In this document: piece after piece, positions 44,147 to 53,933 of the stretch
Position numbering within the stretch: the first letter of the stretch is position 1
Layout of the letters: each line of letters opens with the position of its first letter
The notes under the pieces: model-generated
Databases searched by the model: none
What the model was told of the DNA's origin: nothing
What the model saw: only the letters and a program-made list of their open reading frames with translations
Position numbers and translations under genes: made by a program
Source of the DNA: Chloroflexota bacterium
Lineage (GTDB): Bacteria > Chloroflexota > Anaerolineae > Aggregatilineales > J027
Assembly (NCBI GenBank): GCA_016234595.1
Contig: JACRBG010000058.1
Coordinates: 48,001 to 112,000, forward strand
Direction: 5' to 3'
Length of the DNA: 64,000 bases

Positions 44147-45664
44147 TTAATATGCGCCAATCCTAAACAACACCTTCGGGGCCGTTTGCAGCAAAATCTG
44201 TAAATCGAGCGCCAACGACCAATTCTCAATATAATAAATATCCAGCAGGCACATCTCATCAAACGGCACTTCGCTGCGACCACTAATTTGCCACAGACCC
44301 GTCATCCCCGGTTGCACTTTGAGCCGCTGATGCTGCCATGTCTCATACAAAGCCACTTCCCGTGCCAGTTGCGGACGTGGCCCCACCAAGCTCATTTGGC
44401 CCTTGAGCACATTAAAAATATTCGGCAGTTCATCCAGACTGGCCTTCCGCAAAAATTTACCCACACGGGTGATGCGTGGGTCGTTCACCAATTTGGGGCG
44501 ACGCAGGTCTTCATTGGTTTCCCGCATCAGTTTTTCCCACAGCGCATCCGCCCCATCCACCATCGAGCGGAATTTAATCATGCGGAAAGGTTTCCCGTTC
44601 AAGCCGATGCGTTCTTGGGTAAAAAATGGCACGCCGGGGGTATCTAAACGAATCGCCAGCGCGATCAGTCCAATAATCGGCAGTACAAAAGGTAGCGCCA
44701 ATACCACGACGGTGACATCCAATACCCGTTTAATAATTCGATTGGCTGGGTGGAATTTCACCTCACGGTGCAATCCCAATAGGGGAATCCCGCCCAAATT
44801 TTCTACCTGCACCTGCGACAAATTAAGCTGATATAGGTCAGGTACGGTTCGCACCTCGATTTTGCGCCGTTCGCATTCTTTGACAATGCTGACAATTTGG
44901 CGATGCTGCTCCCACGGCAGCGTCACAATCACAAAATCAACCTCTTCTTGATCCAATACCGTTGGCAGATTGCTAATCGCCCCGAATGAGGCCACTCGAC
45001 CCAAATCGCCACGATGAGGGTCTTCATCTACAAACCCCATTGCACGATAGCCGAGGTCAGGCCGTGCCACTAAGGTTCGCAGCACTGCCAACCCCAAATC
45101 ACCAGCCCCCACAATCAGCACCCGTTCGACCCCGATACCACGTTTTTGCAACCGCCGGATGACGTTCCGCAACAACAACCGCGAAAAACCAAGCAGGATA
45201 ATGGTCAAAATAACCGCTTGCACAATCATCAAACGCGAGAAAACCAATGGGCGAAGCAAAAAGCTCAAGGCCATAATCACTACCGCTCCATTGGTGGCGG
45301 CGTTACCAATCGAAAATAATTCATTTGTCCAAGTCCGCCCCCGCCGATTTTCGTACAGCCCTGCCCCTTGATCGGCAATCAACACCCATACCATAAAAAT
45401 CAAGGCATAGGGGATGTATGGAGCAAACGGCGCGGTGTTGGCCTCATCTACCGGCTGAAAAAGTTGCAAGGTGTAGCGCATATAGTAGGACAAGAAAAAC
45501 GAAACCACAATCAATCCTGCATCCATCAGCAAAAGCCGCCATCCCGTCCAGCGATAATAGCTGGTCAAGCGGCGGTCACGACGAGTCACAATTGATTCCT
45601 GTGCTACTTTGGGGGGCAGATTTAAAGAAGATTCAATAGGGGCGTCTGTTTTCGACGTTGCCAT
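44147..45664 (-). CDS. Polyprenyl-phosphate sugar-1-phosphate transferase (WcaJ/WbaP type)
   Basis: A 505-aa membrane enzyme. Four to five N-terminal helices (residues about 35-165) are followed by a CoA-binding-like Rossmann domain (RVLIVGAGDLGLAVLRTL) and another helix near VLDVTVVVLALPFVLPII. The C-terminal catalytic domain contains FRMIKFRSMVDGAD, TRVGKFLRKASLDELPNIFN and SLVGPRPQ. It transfers a sugar phosphate from a nucleotide sugar to undecaprenyl phosphate, which starts exopolysaccharide repeat assembly. It follows a glycosyltransferase gene on the same strand. Confidence 0.94.
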   Translation of the reverse strand: MATSKTDAPIESSLNLPPKVAQESIVTRRDRRLTSYYRWTGWRLLLMDAGLIVVSFFLSYYMRYTLQLFQPVDEANTAPFAPYIPYALIFMVWVLIADQGAGLYENRRGRTWTNELFSIGNAATNGAVVIMALSFLLRPLVFSRLMIVQAVILTIILLGFSRLLLRNVIRRLQKRGIGVERVLIVGAGDLGLAVLRTLVARPDLGYRAMGFVDEDPHRGDLGRVASFGAISNLPTVLDQEEVDFVIVTLPWEQHRQIVSIVKECERRKIEVRTVPDLYQLNLSQVQVENLGGIPLLGLHREVKFHPANRIIKRVLDVTVVVLALPFVLPIIGLIALAIRLDTPGVPFFTQERIGLNGKPFRMIKFRSMVDGADALWEKLMRETNEDLRRPKLVNDPRITRVGKFLRKASLDELPNIFNVLKGQMSLVGPRPQLAREVALYETWQHQRLKVQPGMTGLWQISGRSEVPFDEMCLLDIYYIENWSLALDLQILLQTAPKVLFRIGAY

Positions 45665-45676
45665 TTTTTTACCGAC

Positions 45677-46801
45677 TTACTTTAAAACTCGTTGATAACT
45701 TAATACTGTTTCTAGAGCCGTGCGTTCCCATGTAAAATTCGCGGCCCATGCTCGGCCCCGCTGACTTCGTTCAGCCCGCCATGCACTATCATGAATCATA
45801 CGCGCCAGGGCCTGTGTCCATGCACTTTCATCATCTGGTGGCAAAAGTACCCCCGCCTCCCCTGCTGCTTCTGGCAAAGATGAGGTGTTCGATGCAATCA
45901 CGGGTGTCCCACAGGCCATTGCTTCAACAATAGGCATCCCAAAACCTTCAAACAGGGTTGGATAGACCAAAGCCTCTGCTGCGTTATACCACCCCACCAG
46001 CGAATCTACAAAACCCGGCACATGCACCGTATCCGCCAATTGATAGTGCTCTATTGTCGCAAAAATCTCGTCATACATCCAGCCCTTACCGCCCCCCAAA
46101 ATCAAGTGAACCGCTTCCCGATCACTTTTAGGCAATTGAGCATACGCCCGCAGCAGCATCGGTAAATTTTTGCGAGGTTCGAGCGTGCCTAAGAAAAAGA
46201 AAAAGCGCTCCGGTAGATTCTTTTCCCGTCGAAAAGCCTCAATTTCATCTGGCGGCAGTGGGCAAAATTCATCGGATACTCCCGGCACAGCCACATCAAT
46301 TTTTTCGCGGGGAATGCCCATCAATTTGACCACATCATCCGCTGTACTTTCCGAAATCGCAATCACCCGCGTAGCTCGTTGACAAGTGGCTTGCGTAAAC
46401 GCCTGCAAATATTGGCGCCGCGCCCCCGAAAGCACTTCTGGATAGCGGATAAAACTCAAATCATACACCGTGACCACTGACGGGCATGGCACCAACCGTG
46501 GCCCCACAAACGCCATCGCATGATATAAGTCCGGGCGAATCTGTCGCAACGCCAACGGTTGGATAACTTGTTCCCAGACAATGCGACGCTTGGGGTCATC
46601 CGTATTAAACATCCCTTGTCGCTGTTCCATACGTGGAAAATCCCCCTGCAAAGGATGATTCAGCATCACCGTATAGCGCAACGATTCATCTAATGCGGGT
46701 AAATTCGACAGCACACCATAAATATACCGATGGATACCCGCCGAGCGATAACCCGACCCGCGCCCTAACAGATGGGCATTAATTGCAATATGCTTAATCA
46801 A
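45677..46801 (-). CDS. Glycosyltransferase family 4
   Basis: A 374-aa GT-B enzyme. It uses a TTG start that overlaps the stop of the upstream gene (TTGA). The N-terminal acceptor domain includes GRGSGYRSAGIHRY, and VISESTADD-type residues appear near the linker. The C-terminal donor domain has FLGTLEPRKNLPMLLRAY, then EALVYPTLFEGFGMPIVEAMACGTPVI with the EX7E motif. It adds a sugar, possibly mannose, to a lipid-linked precursor and sits between a solute-binding-like gene and the initiating sugar transferase. Confidence 0.92.
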   Translation of the reverse strand: MIKHIAINAHLLGRGSGYRSAGIHRYIYGVLSNLPALDESLRYTVMLNHPLQGDFPRMEQRQGMFNTDDPKRRIVWEQVIQPLALRQIRPDLYHAMAFVGPRLVPCPSVVTVYDLSFIRYPEVLSGARRQYLQAFTQATCQRATRVIAISESTADDVVKLMGIPREKIDVAVPGVSDEFCPLPPDEIEAFRREKNLPERFFFFLGTLEPRKNLPMLLRAYAQLPKSDREAVHLILGGGKGWMYDEIFATIEHYQLADTVHVPGFVDSLVGWYNAAEALVYPTLFEGFGMPIVEAMACGTPVIASNTSSLPEAAGEAGVLLPPDDESAWTQALARMIHDSAWRAERSQRGRAWAANFTWERTALETVLSYQRVLK

Positions 46802-49008
46802 TTGCTATACACCCGATAGGAAACCGTCAGGGCTGTCCCTACTAGGCTGTCGACTCGCATCACCCCACGTCGCCCCTCGGCGGTAATAAACCCAATCAGT
46901 GATCCTGTGCCAATGTTGCTGCCGGGTAGGATAAAGTTTATCACCACACTTGGATCAATTGCATTGTAATCAACCGCCTCAAATGCCCCAGCATACACAA
47001 TGCCAAACCGCGCATTGTTTTGGCCTTCAATTTGTGTGCCTGTCCAGATCATATCAGCCGTACCACCTGCAAAATCAAAGGCTGTACCTACTGGAATTTG
47101 CACGAAGTCAATCCGGCTCAAAATTGGGCGATCCGATACATAGGTCAAGGGGAAAACATTATTGTTCTCGTTACTCTCCAGCACTGCATTCGTCGCATCA
47201 ACCGTAATGCTGCTGGTATACGATCCTGTTCCATCCACTGTGCCATTCAAGGTCACAATCGCCGATTGCCCTGCCCCCAAGCCTGTCGAACCCGCCGTAA
47301 TGGTAAGATTGCCCGGTTGCAAAATCGCGGACACCGAAAATGACCCCGCCGCGTTGACACCCAAATTCCGAACCGTCACTTGCACGGTAAAAGGTTGACC
47401 GGGAGAAATCTGGGGCGGGCTCAAAACAACCCCCTCAATTGTCAAATCAATCCCCTCACTCAACTGCCCCGGCTCTATACCCGGATTATTGGTACCGGGT
47501 TGGACGATCGGGAGTTGACTTAGCAAATTGCCGGGGTCAAACACATCCACAATATCCGCCGCGACCCACACCGTCTGCCCCTCATGATTGATCACAAGCC
47601 ATGTAAAATCGGCGTTCGACCCAATCACCGTCGCGGTATCACCCAATTGCAGTTGGCCCACAATCTCATATTCTGTACCCGGCCCAGCCCGCAGATTGAC
47701 ACTTTCCTGTGGCACGGTCAAAGTCACTTCGCTGGGTGTCGCCGAAGGGATAGGGGTTAAAGTTGGGGTCGGGGATGGTGACGGGGTATAGGTCAGAGTT
47801 CCCGCCAATCCCACTACCCGCACATCGGTTGCCACCAGATCATCATCGCCCAGACGAACATTATTGGCGAAGCGTGCTACCAATTGCGGCCCGCCCAAAT
47901 CACCCATCGTGTAAACCGTGACTGCCCGCGAAAAATCCCCACCGCCATACGTACTTGGCTCCAAGCGCCCTTGCACAGCATAAATCGTGGGGGTTTGCAG
48001 CAGTCCCTCGCGCAATTTGGTAATGTCCCCCCCGGTTTGCTCAATCTGGCGGCGTAAAATCCACACCGCATCATAGGCGGCGGCTTCTACCCCCGTTGGG
48101 ATGCTGTTAAAGCTCGTGACATAATCCACTAAAAAAGCCCGTCCCAGTTCCGTTGGAGTGGTGTACGACCACGAAGTCGCCCCCATCATGCCCCGCGCCA
48201 ATGAAATCGGAATCGCGCCGGATCGTACTGCTTCTTGAGCATCCCGGTAAACAAACAAGCCCGTAAACCCATTCTCGCGCAATCTCAGCAGCAGTGTCTC
48301 CGCATCTTCGGGTGGCCCCCACATCACCACTGCGGCAGGCGCACCTTGCAAAATTCTTTCGGCATCGGCCTGTAGGTTACTGTTATCAATTTCTTGAATT
48401 TTGACGGTCGGGGTCAGGCTTCGATTCACCAAAATTCCTTCAAAGCCCAGCAAGGCCTCGGTTGAATCCACATCTGTTTGAATCAGGGCAAAACTGGTGA
48501 TAGCACGTTCATCAATCAATACTGTCGCCAAGCCCTCGTTATAAAACCGATCTGCGGCTCGGATGCGCATAATATTGTCACTAGGGTCAAGTTCAGTCAG
48601 GGCGTCGGTCGTCGCCAGTGTCAGCACCGGTACTTCAGCTTGGGCCAATACCTCTAAATTTGGAAAAGCCAGCCGATTATCCACCGGCCCAATAATAGCA
48701 ATCGCTTTTTGGGCAACCAGTGAAGTAACCGCATCTGGCACACCATCGGGTGCAAAAGGTGGCCGATTGGGATACACGACTTGCAACCGATACAACGCGC
48801 CATCTGGCCCAACAATGCCGCCCTCCCGATTAATTTGATCAATCGCCAGCCGCACTCCAAAATCACCTGTTGAGCTAGGGGCTTGCATAAAACCAATATT
48901 CAGTGTTTCAATCGCCTGTGTCGAGGGGGCAGCGTTGGTTAATCCTATTGCACTGACCACCAACAGCAGGGTCAGCATCGGTATAGCAATTTTTTTCAAG
49001 GAGAGCAT
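46798..49008 (-). CDS. Periplasmic-binding-type protein with SH3 and CARDB-like domains
   Basis: A 736-aa protein starting at MLSLKKIAIPM after GGAGAA. A signal peptide (LTLLLVVSAIGL) is followed by a type I periplasmic-binding domain of the branched-chain amino-acid receptor family (about 30-390: LNIGFMQAPSSTGDFG, IDQINREGGIVGPDG). A Thr/Pro-rich linker leads to a bacterial SH3 domain (about 430-500: VNLRAGPGTEYEIVGQLQLG), a CARDB-like domain (about 535-640) and a final beta-rich domain. The protein is secreted. It is coupled to a glycosyltransferase gene, and no ABC transporter parts are adjacent, so a sensory or cell-wall role is as likely as transport. Confidence 0.88.
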   Translation of the reverse strand: MLSLKKIAIPMLTLLLVVSAIGLTNAAPSTQAIETLNIGFMQAPSSTGDFGVRLAIDQINREGGIVGPDGALYRLQVVYPNRPPFAPDGVPDAVTSLVAQKAIAIIGPVDNRLAFPNLEVLAQAEVPVLTLATTDALTELDPSDNIMRIRAADRFYNEGLATVLIDERAITSFALIQTDVDSTEALLGFEGILVNRSLTPTVKIQEIDNSNLQADAERILQGAPAAVVMWGPPEDAETLLLRLRENGFTGLFVYRDAQEAVRSGAIPISLARGMMGATSWSYTTPTELGRAFLVDYVTSFNSIPTGVEAAAYDAVWILRRQIEQTGGDITKLREGLLQTPTIYAVQGRLEPSTYGGGDFSRAVTVYTMGDLGGPQLVARFANNVRLGDDDLVATDVRVVGLAGTLTYTPSPSPTPTLTPIPSATPSEVTLTVPQESVNLRAGPGTEYEIVGQLQLGDTATVIGSNADFTWLVINHEGQTVWVAADIVDVFDPGNLLSQLPIVQPGTNNPGIEPGQLSEGIDLTIEGVVLSPPQISPGQPFTVQVTVRNLGVNAAGSFSVSAILQPGNLTITAGSTGLGAGQSAIVTLNGTVDGTGSYTSSITVDATNAVLESNENNNVFPLTYVSDRPILSRIDFVQIPVGTAFDFAGGTADMIWTGTQIEGQNNARFGIVYAGAFEAVDYNAIDPSVVINFILPGSNIGTGSLIGFITAEGRRGVMRVDSLVGTALTVSYRVYSN

Positions 49009-49149
49009 CGTACATTCTCCGAACGGCATTTCCTTATATCATGCGCTTAATAGTACCGTCCACAAAAAATCCGGCAAGCCAAACTACCCTTGTGTTTCTA
49101 TCCAAACAGAGGATAATCGGCGCTGTTTTGCAATTTTGGAGGACGAAGT

Positions 49150-50421
49150 ATGCCTTTGCGTCGGTTGGTGATAGCAGCGGTTTCTGGCTTGATGCTGGCG
49201 GTCTTCGCAACTGAGAGTACCGTTTCTGCACGACAAGATGACGATTTCCCATCGCTCTCGTCGCTCCCATCCCCCGCCCGTCAATCCGAAACAATCAATC
49301 TGCGGGTTTGGTGGCCGGATATTCTCTATTCAGAAAATGCCGCAACCACGCTTGAAAACCAGTTCGATAGCTTCCGCAGTGCCTATGTCACCGTCAGCCT
49401 TGACCTGCGTTATCACGAATATCAGCCAATTGACACCATGCACCGCCTCACCTTGACCCGTGATGTCGCCCCCGGGGCCCTACCCGATCTCACCCTGATG
49501 CGTTATGAAGAAATTGTCACCGCCGTCAACCGTGGGTTGCTCCAACCCGTTGAAGGACTGCTACCCCCATCTGTATTCAATGATCTGGCCGACAATATCT
49601 TGGCTTTGGGTCAAATCGGGAATGAGTTTTACGGCATCCCCTATCTACTTTCAGTCGATCACATGCTCTACACGGGCGCTGTGCCTACCCCACCCCGCGA
49701 TTTTACTGATTTTCTAGGGCAAGATACGCCCCTTTTGTTTGCAGCGCGACCTACCAGCGGCCAAACCATCAACGACATGCTGCTAATTCAGTACCTCGCT
49801 GAAGGGGGCTATTTCGTAGATCAGCAAAACAATCCGGCCCTCAACGAAGAAGCAATGTTAACGGTGCTAGATTTTTATAATGCGGCCAACCAGCGCGATT
49901 CATTCAGCCCAACCCTCCAAGAAGCCTTGCAGTTTCAAACGCCTACCGATTATGAATTGCAAGTCTCAGCCGATAGCCCGGTCTTGGCTCTGATAGATTC
50001 CAGTGATTACCTACGTAACCGTAATCGCCTACCTAAAGAAGCCCAAATCACCCCACCCCTCACTGCGGATGGTCAACCGTTTACCTTGTTAGATGGATGG
50101 ATGTGGGTATTACTAACCAATGATCCGGCCCGTCAAATTCAGGCCCGGAATTTTTTGACGTGGATGATGAATTCCGACAATTTAACCGATACAGCCCTTG
50201 CCCTTGATATGCTTCCCAGTCAGCAACGGGCCTTACGGGTGATTGCCGAGGATAACAACCTCACCCTCTTAAGCAATTTAGTCAGCGTCGCCTATTTCCT
50301 GCCACCCGATCAGCGCCAAAATGCTGCGGCCCTTGCGCTCCAAGCCGCTTTTGAATCGGTTTTACAGGGCACCCGACCCGATGCCGCTGCTGAAACTGCA
50401 CTGGCAAGTCTGAGAAACTAG
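49150..50421 (+). CDS. Family 1 extracellular solute-binding protein
   Basis: A 423-aa protein with GGAGGACG seven bases before the ATG. The signal peptide (VIAAVSGLMLAVFA) precedes INLRVWWPDILYSENAA and a fold with PDLTLMRYEEIVTAVNRG, the pattern of sugar-binding lipoprotein-like proteins (family 1). No lipobox Cys is seen, so it may be free or held by its signal. It is divergent from the PBP/SH3 gene, and no permease or ATPase gene is adjacent. Confidence 0.85.
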   Translation: MPLRRLVIAAVSGLMLAVFATESTVSARQDDDFPSLSSLPSPARQSETINLRVWWPDILYSENAATTLENQFDSFRSAYVTVSLDLRYHEYQPIDTMHRLTLTRDVAPGALPDLTLMRYEEIVTAVNRGLLQPVEGLLPPSVFNDLADNILALGQIGNEFYGIPYLLSVDHMLYTGAVPTPPRDFTDFLGQDTPLLFAARPTSGQTINDMLLIQYLAEGGYFVDQQNNPALNEEAMLTVLDFYNAANQRDSFSPTLQEALQFQTPTDYELQVSADSPVLALIDSSDYLRNRNRLPKEAQITPPLTADGQPFTLLDGWMWVLLTNDPARQIQARNFLTWMMNSDNLTDTALALDMLPSQQRALRVIAEDNNLTLLSNLVSVAYFLPPDQRQNAAALALQAAFESVLQGTRPDAAAETALASLRN

Positions 50422-50427
50422 CGTAAA

Positions 50428-51276
50428 CTAAGCGGTCAAAACCTCAAATTCTTTATGAAATGCCGCTTTTAACTCTGCATCACGGAATTTGACGCTGCTG
50501 GTTTGGCACAACCGCAGTCCCCGTGTATAGGCTTCTTCATGCGCTGTCCCGATTACCGCCTGCAATCCGGCTACCCCGGCCACCAATGGCAAAACCGGTG
50601 CGAGTGTGTTGGGGTAAATAAACACGTCCGCATCACGTTCCACTTTTTCGCGCACCACCACACCGCCAAACCCAACAAATAAATCCACACCATTGCCGCG
50701 TGTCGCCAAATCACTGGCCCCGTCCCCCACCAGCAACCGCCGTCCAAACAAATCCCCGGCCAATTGACGCACAATATCAGGTTTACCCGCCGAAACCGTC
50801 AATGGCCCTTCTTCATAGGCCATATACCGCTGTTTTTGCTGTGAGGCTTGGTCATAATATCGCCACCATTCCCCCGACAACTCGTTATATTCCAACGATA
50901 CGGCCCGGATATGCTCGGATTTAACCCCTAAGCGTGTGCCAAATCCATTAACCGCGTCAGCTAAACCACCACTGATGATAAACACATGCTTCGCTAAAAA
51001 TTGTAAGGCATTGATAACTTCTTGGGCATCGGGGACAAGGTTTTCCCAATACAATTGCTCAACTACGGCCAGTTGCCCCCGTGTGGGATTAATGGCCTTC
51101 AATCGCTTGCCATATACTTCCGCCAGATCGAGTTCACCATTCATCGCTTTTTCGGTCAACACACCCACCCGCATCTCTTTACCCTTCATGCGGGCCAATT
51201 CGTCAATACCTTCAATAGTGGTGAGGGTGCTGTCGCAATCGAAAAACACGAGGTCAGTGGTTGTCCAACGCAGCAT
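50428..51276 (-). CDS. HAD-family phosphoserine-phosphatase-like protein
   Basis: A 282-aa HAD-IB hydrolase. Motif I is FFDCDSTLTT (nucleophile and acid Asp), motif II is FIISGG (Ser), and motif III/IV is VGDGASDLAT with a preceding conserved Lys. A helical cap follows motif I (GIDELARMKGKEMRVG). This is the SerB pattern, and SerA is encoded at 2.4-4.0 kb. It probably makes serine from phosphoserine, but other phosphate esters are possible. The gene ends six bases past the convergent solute-binding protein gene. Confidence 0.85.
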   Translation of the reverse strand: MLRWTTTDLVFFDCDSTLTTIEGIDELARMKGKEMRVGVLTEKAMNGELDLAEVYGKRLKAINPTRGQLAVVEQLYWENLVPDAQEVINALQFLAKHVFIISGGLADAVNGFGTRLGVKSEHIRAVSLEYNELSGEWWRYYDQASQQKQRYMAYEEGPLTVSAGKPDIVRQLAGDLFGRRLLVGDGASDLATRGNGVDLFVGFGGVVVREKVERDADVFIYPNTLAPVLPLVAGVAGLQAVIGTAHEEAYTRGLRLCQTSSVKFRDAELKAAFHKEFEVLTA

Positions 51277-51409
51277 GATGTTATCTCGCTATAATGAAAT
51301 GGGTGGTCGGCAAACGCTGTAATTCTACAATAGGGCCAAGCGGACGCAACAGGTGATTTTGACCAAAGTCAACGGGGATAACTATTTTCGGCTACCCCCG
51401 CTGAATCGC

Positions 51410-51733
51410 TTATTTCACAGGCATTGTTTCAAACATGACCACCTGTTGAAAATGAAACATCTGAATGGTGGTCTCATCCATCACATTTCCAAGTGACCCT
51501 GCTTCTGGCAGGCTCATAAACTTAGCCCCTGCCGCCATGGCCTCTTCATGACTGTTCCAATAAACCACATCCGCCCATTGCCCCTCATTCGTCATCAGTA
51601 GTTCGCGTCGAATGTAGCCCGGTTGTTCCGCCAACCATGCTTGGATCATATGGGTCGCCTCTATCATCGCCTGTTCGTCAACCCCCGGCTTGGTACGAAA
51701 CAGAACCAACTCAATGACTGGCATGTTATTCAT
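51410..51733 (-). CDS. Small dimeric alpha-beta-barrel (ABM-like) protein
   Basis: A 107-aa protein starting at MNNMPVIEL after GGAGG; a longer ORF extends to 51796 but overlaps the regulator's ribosome region and is unlikely. The pattern VIELVLFRTKPGVDEQAM, then QPGYIRRELLMTNEGQWADVVYW and EEAMAAGAKFM fits an antibiotic-biosynthesis-monooxygenase-like ferredoxin fold. The reaction is unknown. It lies 65 nt downstream of the WYL regulator, which may be its regulator. Confidence 0.75.
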   Translation of the reverse strand: MNNMPVIELVLFRTKPGVDEQAMIEATHMIQAWLAEQPGYIRRELLMTNEGQWADVVYWNSHEEAMAAGAKFMSLPEAGSLGNVMDETTIQMFHFQQVVMFETMPVK

Positions 51734-51798
51734 TCGATTTTGCCTCCATAAGATCGCTTGTATGTATATCTCCATCTTATGGGCTACACCTGACAACC

Positions 51799-52710
51799 CT
51801 ATGTCAGGAGGTTTGCAAGTTGTAGCGCTTCTTCTCGAATTTGCCGCCGCAATTCATATGGCGCTAGAACCTCAATGGCAATTCCCCAACCCATCAACCA
51901 GTTTTTGATTTCTGTCAATCGCTCAACCTGATAGGTCATGATAACAAATTCCCCCTGCATTTCTTCCATCTGGAACCCATAATGTTGCCTTTCGCCCATC
52001 CACCGTGCCACTGCCTGACTACAGCGTACCCGCACTTGAATGACAGGTTTTTCTGGGTCAGGTTCGGGACGGCGTTCTGCAAAAACCTCATTCAGCACTT
52101 GCAGCGATTCAACACGATCCAACCGAAAAGCCCTTTGATCTTGCCGTAGCCGACAATAACCATCAAAATACCACACCCCTTCGCCAAACGTTAGGAAATG
52201 TGGCTCCACTTCCCGTTCCGTCACTTCTTGCCGATTGAAGCCATAATATCGAATAAACACCACCCGCTTGTCCAATATGGCCTGCTGCAGTTGCATCAAA
52301 TAGGGATTCTCAAGATCAAAGTTCCCACGTGGCATCACAAACCGGATGATGTCGGCCCGTTGGCGTGCCAATTGACTTTGACGCAGGGGCAGTGCCGCTG
52401 TAATTTTTTCAATCGCCCGTTGTGTTTCCTCGGCATAATTACCCGACGCCGCCAACATTGAAGCACCCAAAAACAATGCGCTGGCTTCATCGGGGGTGAA
52501 CACCAGCGGGGGTAAATAAAACCCCTCCATCAATTCATACCCCTGCCCCGGCAACGATATAATTGGAATACCCATTTGCATCAGCGCCGCCATATCGCGG
52601 TAAATGGTGCGTTCGCTAATTTCAAATGCCCGCGCCAGCTCAATCGCCTGTACGTGCCGCCGTGTTTGAAGCAATAACAAAATATTAAAAAGTCGGTCTA
52701 TCCGATTCAT
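51799..52710 (-). CDS. WYL-domain transcriptional regulator
   Basis: A 303-aa protein starting at MNRIDRLFNILLLLQT. The N-terminal winged helix (HTH_11 type: IELARAFEISERTIYRDMAALMQMGIPI) is followed by a WYL ligand-binding domain (about 135-210, VVFIRYYGFN and GVWYFDGYCRLRQDQRAFRLDR) and the C-terminal WCX extension. It probably senses a small ligand or nucleic acid and controls the neighbouring ABM-like gene. WYL proteins are also common in defence loci, but no defence genes are seen here. Confidence 0.92.
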   Translation of the reverse strand: MNRIDRLFNILLLLQTRRHVQAIELARAFEISERTIYRDMAALMQMGIPIISLPGQGYELMEGFYLPPLVFTPDEASALFLGASMLAASGNYAEETQRAIEKITAALPLRQSQLARQRADIIRFVMPRGNFDLENPYLMQLQQAILDKRVVFIRYYGFNRQEVTEREVEPHFLTFGEGVWYFDGYCRLRQDQRAFRLDRVESLQVLNEVFAERRPEPDPEKPVIQVRVRCSQAVARWMGERQHYGFQMEEMQGEFVIMTYQVERLTEIKNWLMGWGIAIEVLAPYELRRQIREEALQLANLLT

Positions 52711-52724
52711 AGCCAATCTCAGCC

Positions 52725-52754
52725 TTAGTCAGCCCTTGTTTTCCATGCTATAAT
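52725..52754 (+). promoter_or_regulatory. Extended -10 promoter of the GT2 gene
   Basis: TGCTATAAT with TATAAT at 52749-52754 and weak TTAGTC at 52725-52730 (18-bp spacer), 32 nt before the ATG. Confidence 0.5.
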
Positions 52755-52786
52755 TTCGCCGATTCGCCCGAAAGGAATTCTAACGA

Positions 52787-53758
52787 ATGCCCACAAAACA
52801 ATACCCTTACGACCTATCCGTCGTACTACCCGTCTATAACGAAGAAGACAACATTCATCTAGTGCATGACGAACTCGCTGGTGTGTTAACCGAGATGAAT
52901 GTTCGTTATGAAATTATCTATGTGGACGATGGTAGCCGCGACAAAAGTGCTGAACGACTCGCTGAAATCGCTGCAAAATCATCCCATGTCAAAGTGGTCT
53001 ATCTACGTCGCAATTTTGGTCAAACCGCTGCCATTCAAGCCGGGATTGACCAAGCCACTGGTGCGATTATCACCCTGATGGATTCGGATATGCAAAACGA
53101 CCCCCATGAAATCCCCAAGATGAAAGCCCGCATGGAAGAGGGGTTTGATCTAGTCAGTGGTTGGCGCAAAAACCGCAAAGATAAAATGGTCTCTCGCCGT
53201 CTGCCTTCCATAGCGGCCAATTGGCTGATTTCTAAAGTCACTAAAGTCCATTTGCATGACTACGGCTGCACCCTCAAGATGTACCGCCGCGAAGTCCTAG
53301 ATCACGTCCGGCTCTATGGTGAGATGCACCGCTTTATTCCCGTCTTGGCCTTCGGGGCAGGTGCTAAAATTGATGAAATGGTCGTCAATCACCGCGCCCG
53401 TCTACATGGCAAAAGCAAATATGGCCTGTGGCGCACCGCCAAAGTCGCCCTCGACCTCATGACCGTGACTTTTCTCATCAAATATAACACCCGCCCCATG
53501 TATATTTTTGGTGGCGCCGGGTTCGTTTTTGGTGGACTCGGCACGCTCTCTTTCTTGGCGATGCTACTTGACACCATCATCACAGGCGACGCGCTCGTCT
53601 CAACCCCGCTGCCATTTTTCGGCATTGTGCTCTTGGTTGCCAGCATCCAATGTGTGCTGCTTGGCCTCATTATCGAAATGCTGATGCGTACCTACTATGA
53701 GTCGCAAGGCAAAGGGCCATATACCATCCGTTCTATCATCACACCTGACAATCAATAA
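52787..53758 (+). CDS. GT2 family polyprenyl-phosphate glycosyltransferase
   Basis: A 323-aa protein with AAAGGAAT upstream. The GT-A domain has SVVLPVYNEEDNI, VDDGSRD, RNFGQTAAIQAGIDQA and LMDSDMQNDP (DXD). RLHGKSKYGLWR lies before two C-terminal membrane helices (about 230-255 and 270-300). This is the DPM1/GtrB layout. It makes polyprenyl-phosphate sugars (glucose or mannose) used as membrane donors. It stands alone and is followed by a hairpin. Confidence 0.93.
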   Translation: MPTKQYPYDLSVVLPVYNEEDNIHLVHDELAGVLTEMNVRYEIIYVDDGSRDKSAERLAEIAAKSSHVKVVYLRRNFGQTAAIQAGIDQATGAIITLMDSDMQNDPHEIPKMKARMEEGFDLVSGWRKNRKDKMVSRRLPSIAANWLISKVTKVHLHDYGCTLKMYRREVLDHVRLYGEMHRFIPVLAFGAGAKIDEMVVNHRARLHGKSKYGLWRTAKVALDLMTVTFLIKYNTRPMYIFGGAGFVFGGLGTLSFLAMLLDTIITGDALVSTPLPFFGIVLLVASIQCVLLGLIIEMLMRTYYESQGKGPYTIRSIITPDNQ

Positions 53759-53775
53759 GTCTTCGCTCTATATCA

Positions 53776-53816
53776 AAGCCCTTCTCGCCAAGATTCACAA
53801 AGATAGAGAAGGGCTT
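53776..53816 (+). terminator. Hairpin after the GT2 gene
   Basis: Perfect 11-bp stem AAGCCCTTCTC / GAGAAGGGCTT with a 19-nt loop, 17 nt after the stop. There is no long T-run, so it may be a weak terminator. Confidence 0.6.
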
Positions 53817-53933
53817 GCTTAACGTCGTTCATACCTTTCCCCTCTGCCCTTATGCAAATACTTTCATCCACCGAAAATTTGTGCTACGCTTCACATAGGG
53901 TAATAAAAAATTATCGAGGAGTTTCTGGCACAC

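Noticed and set aside
51799..52710. WYL regulator as part of a phage-defence island
   Set aside because: Neighbours are an ABM-like protein, a SerB-like phosphatase and a GT2, with no nuclease, methylase or other defence gene.
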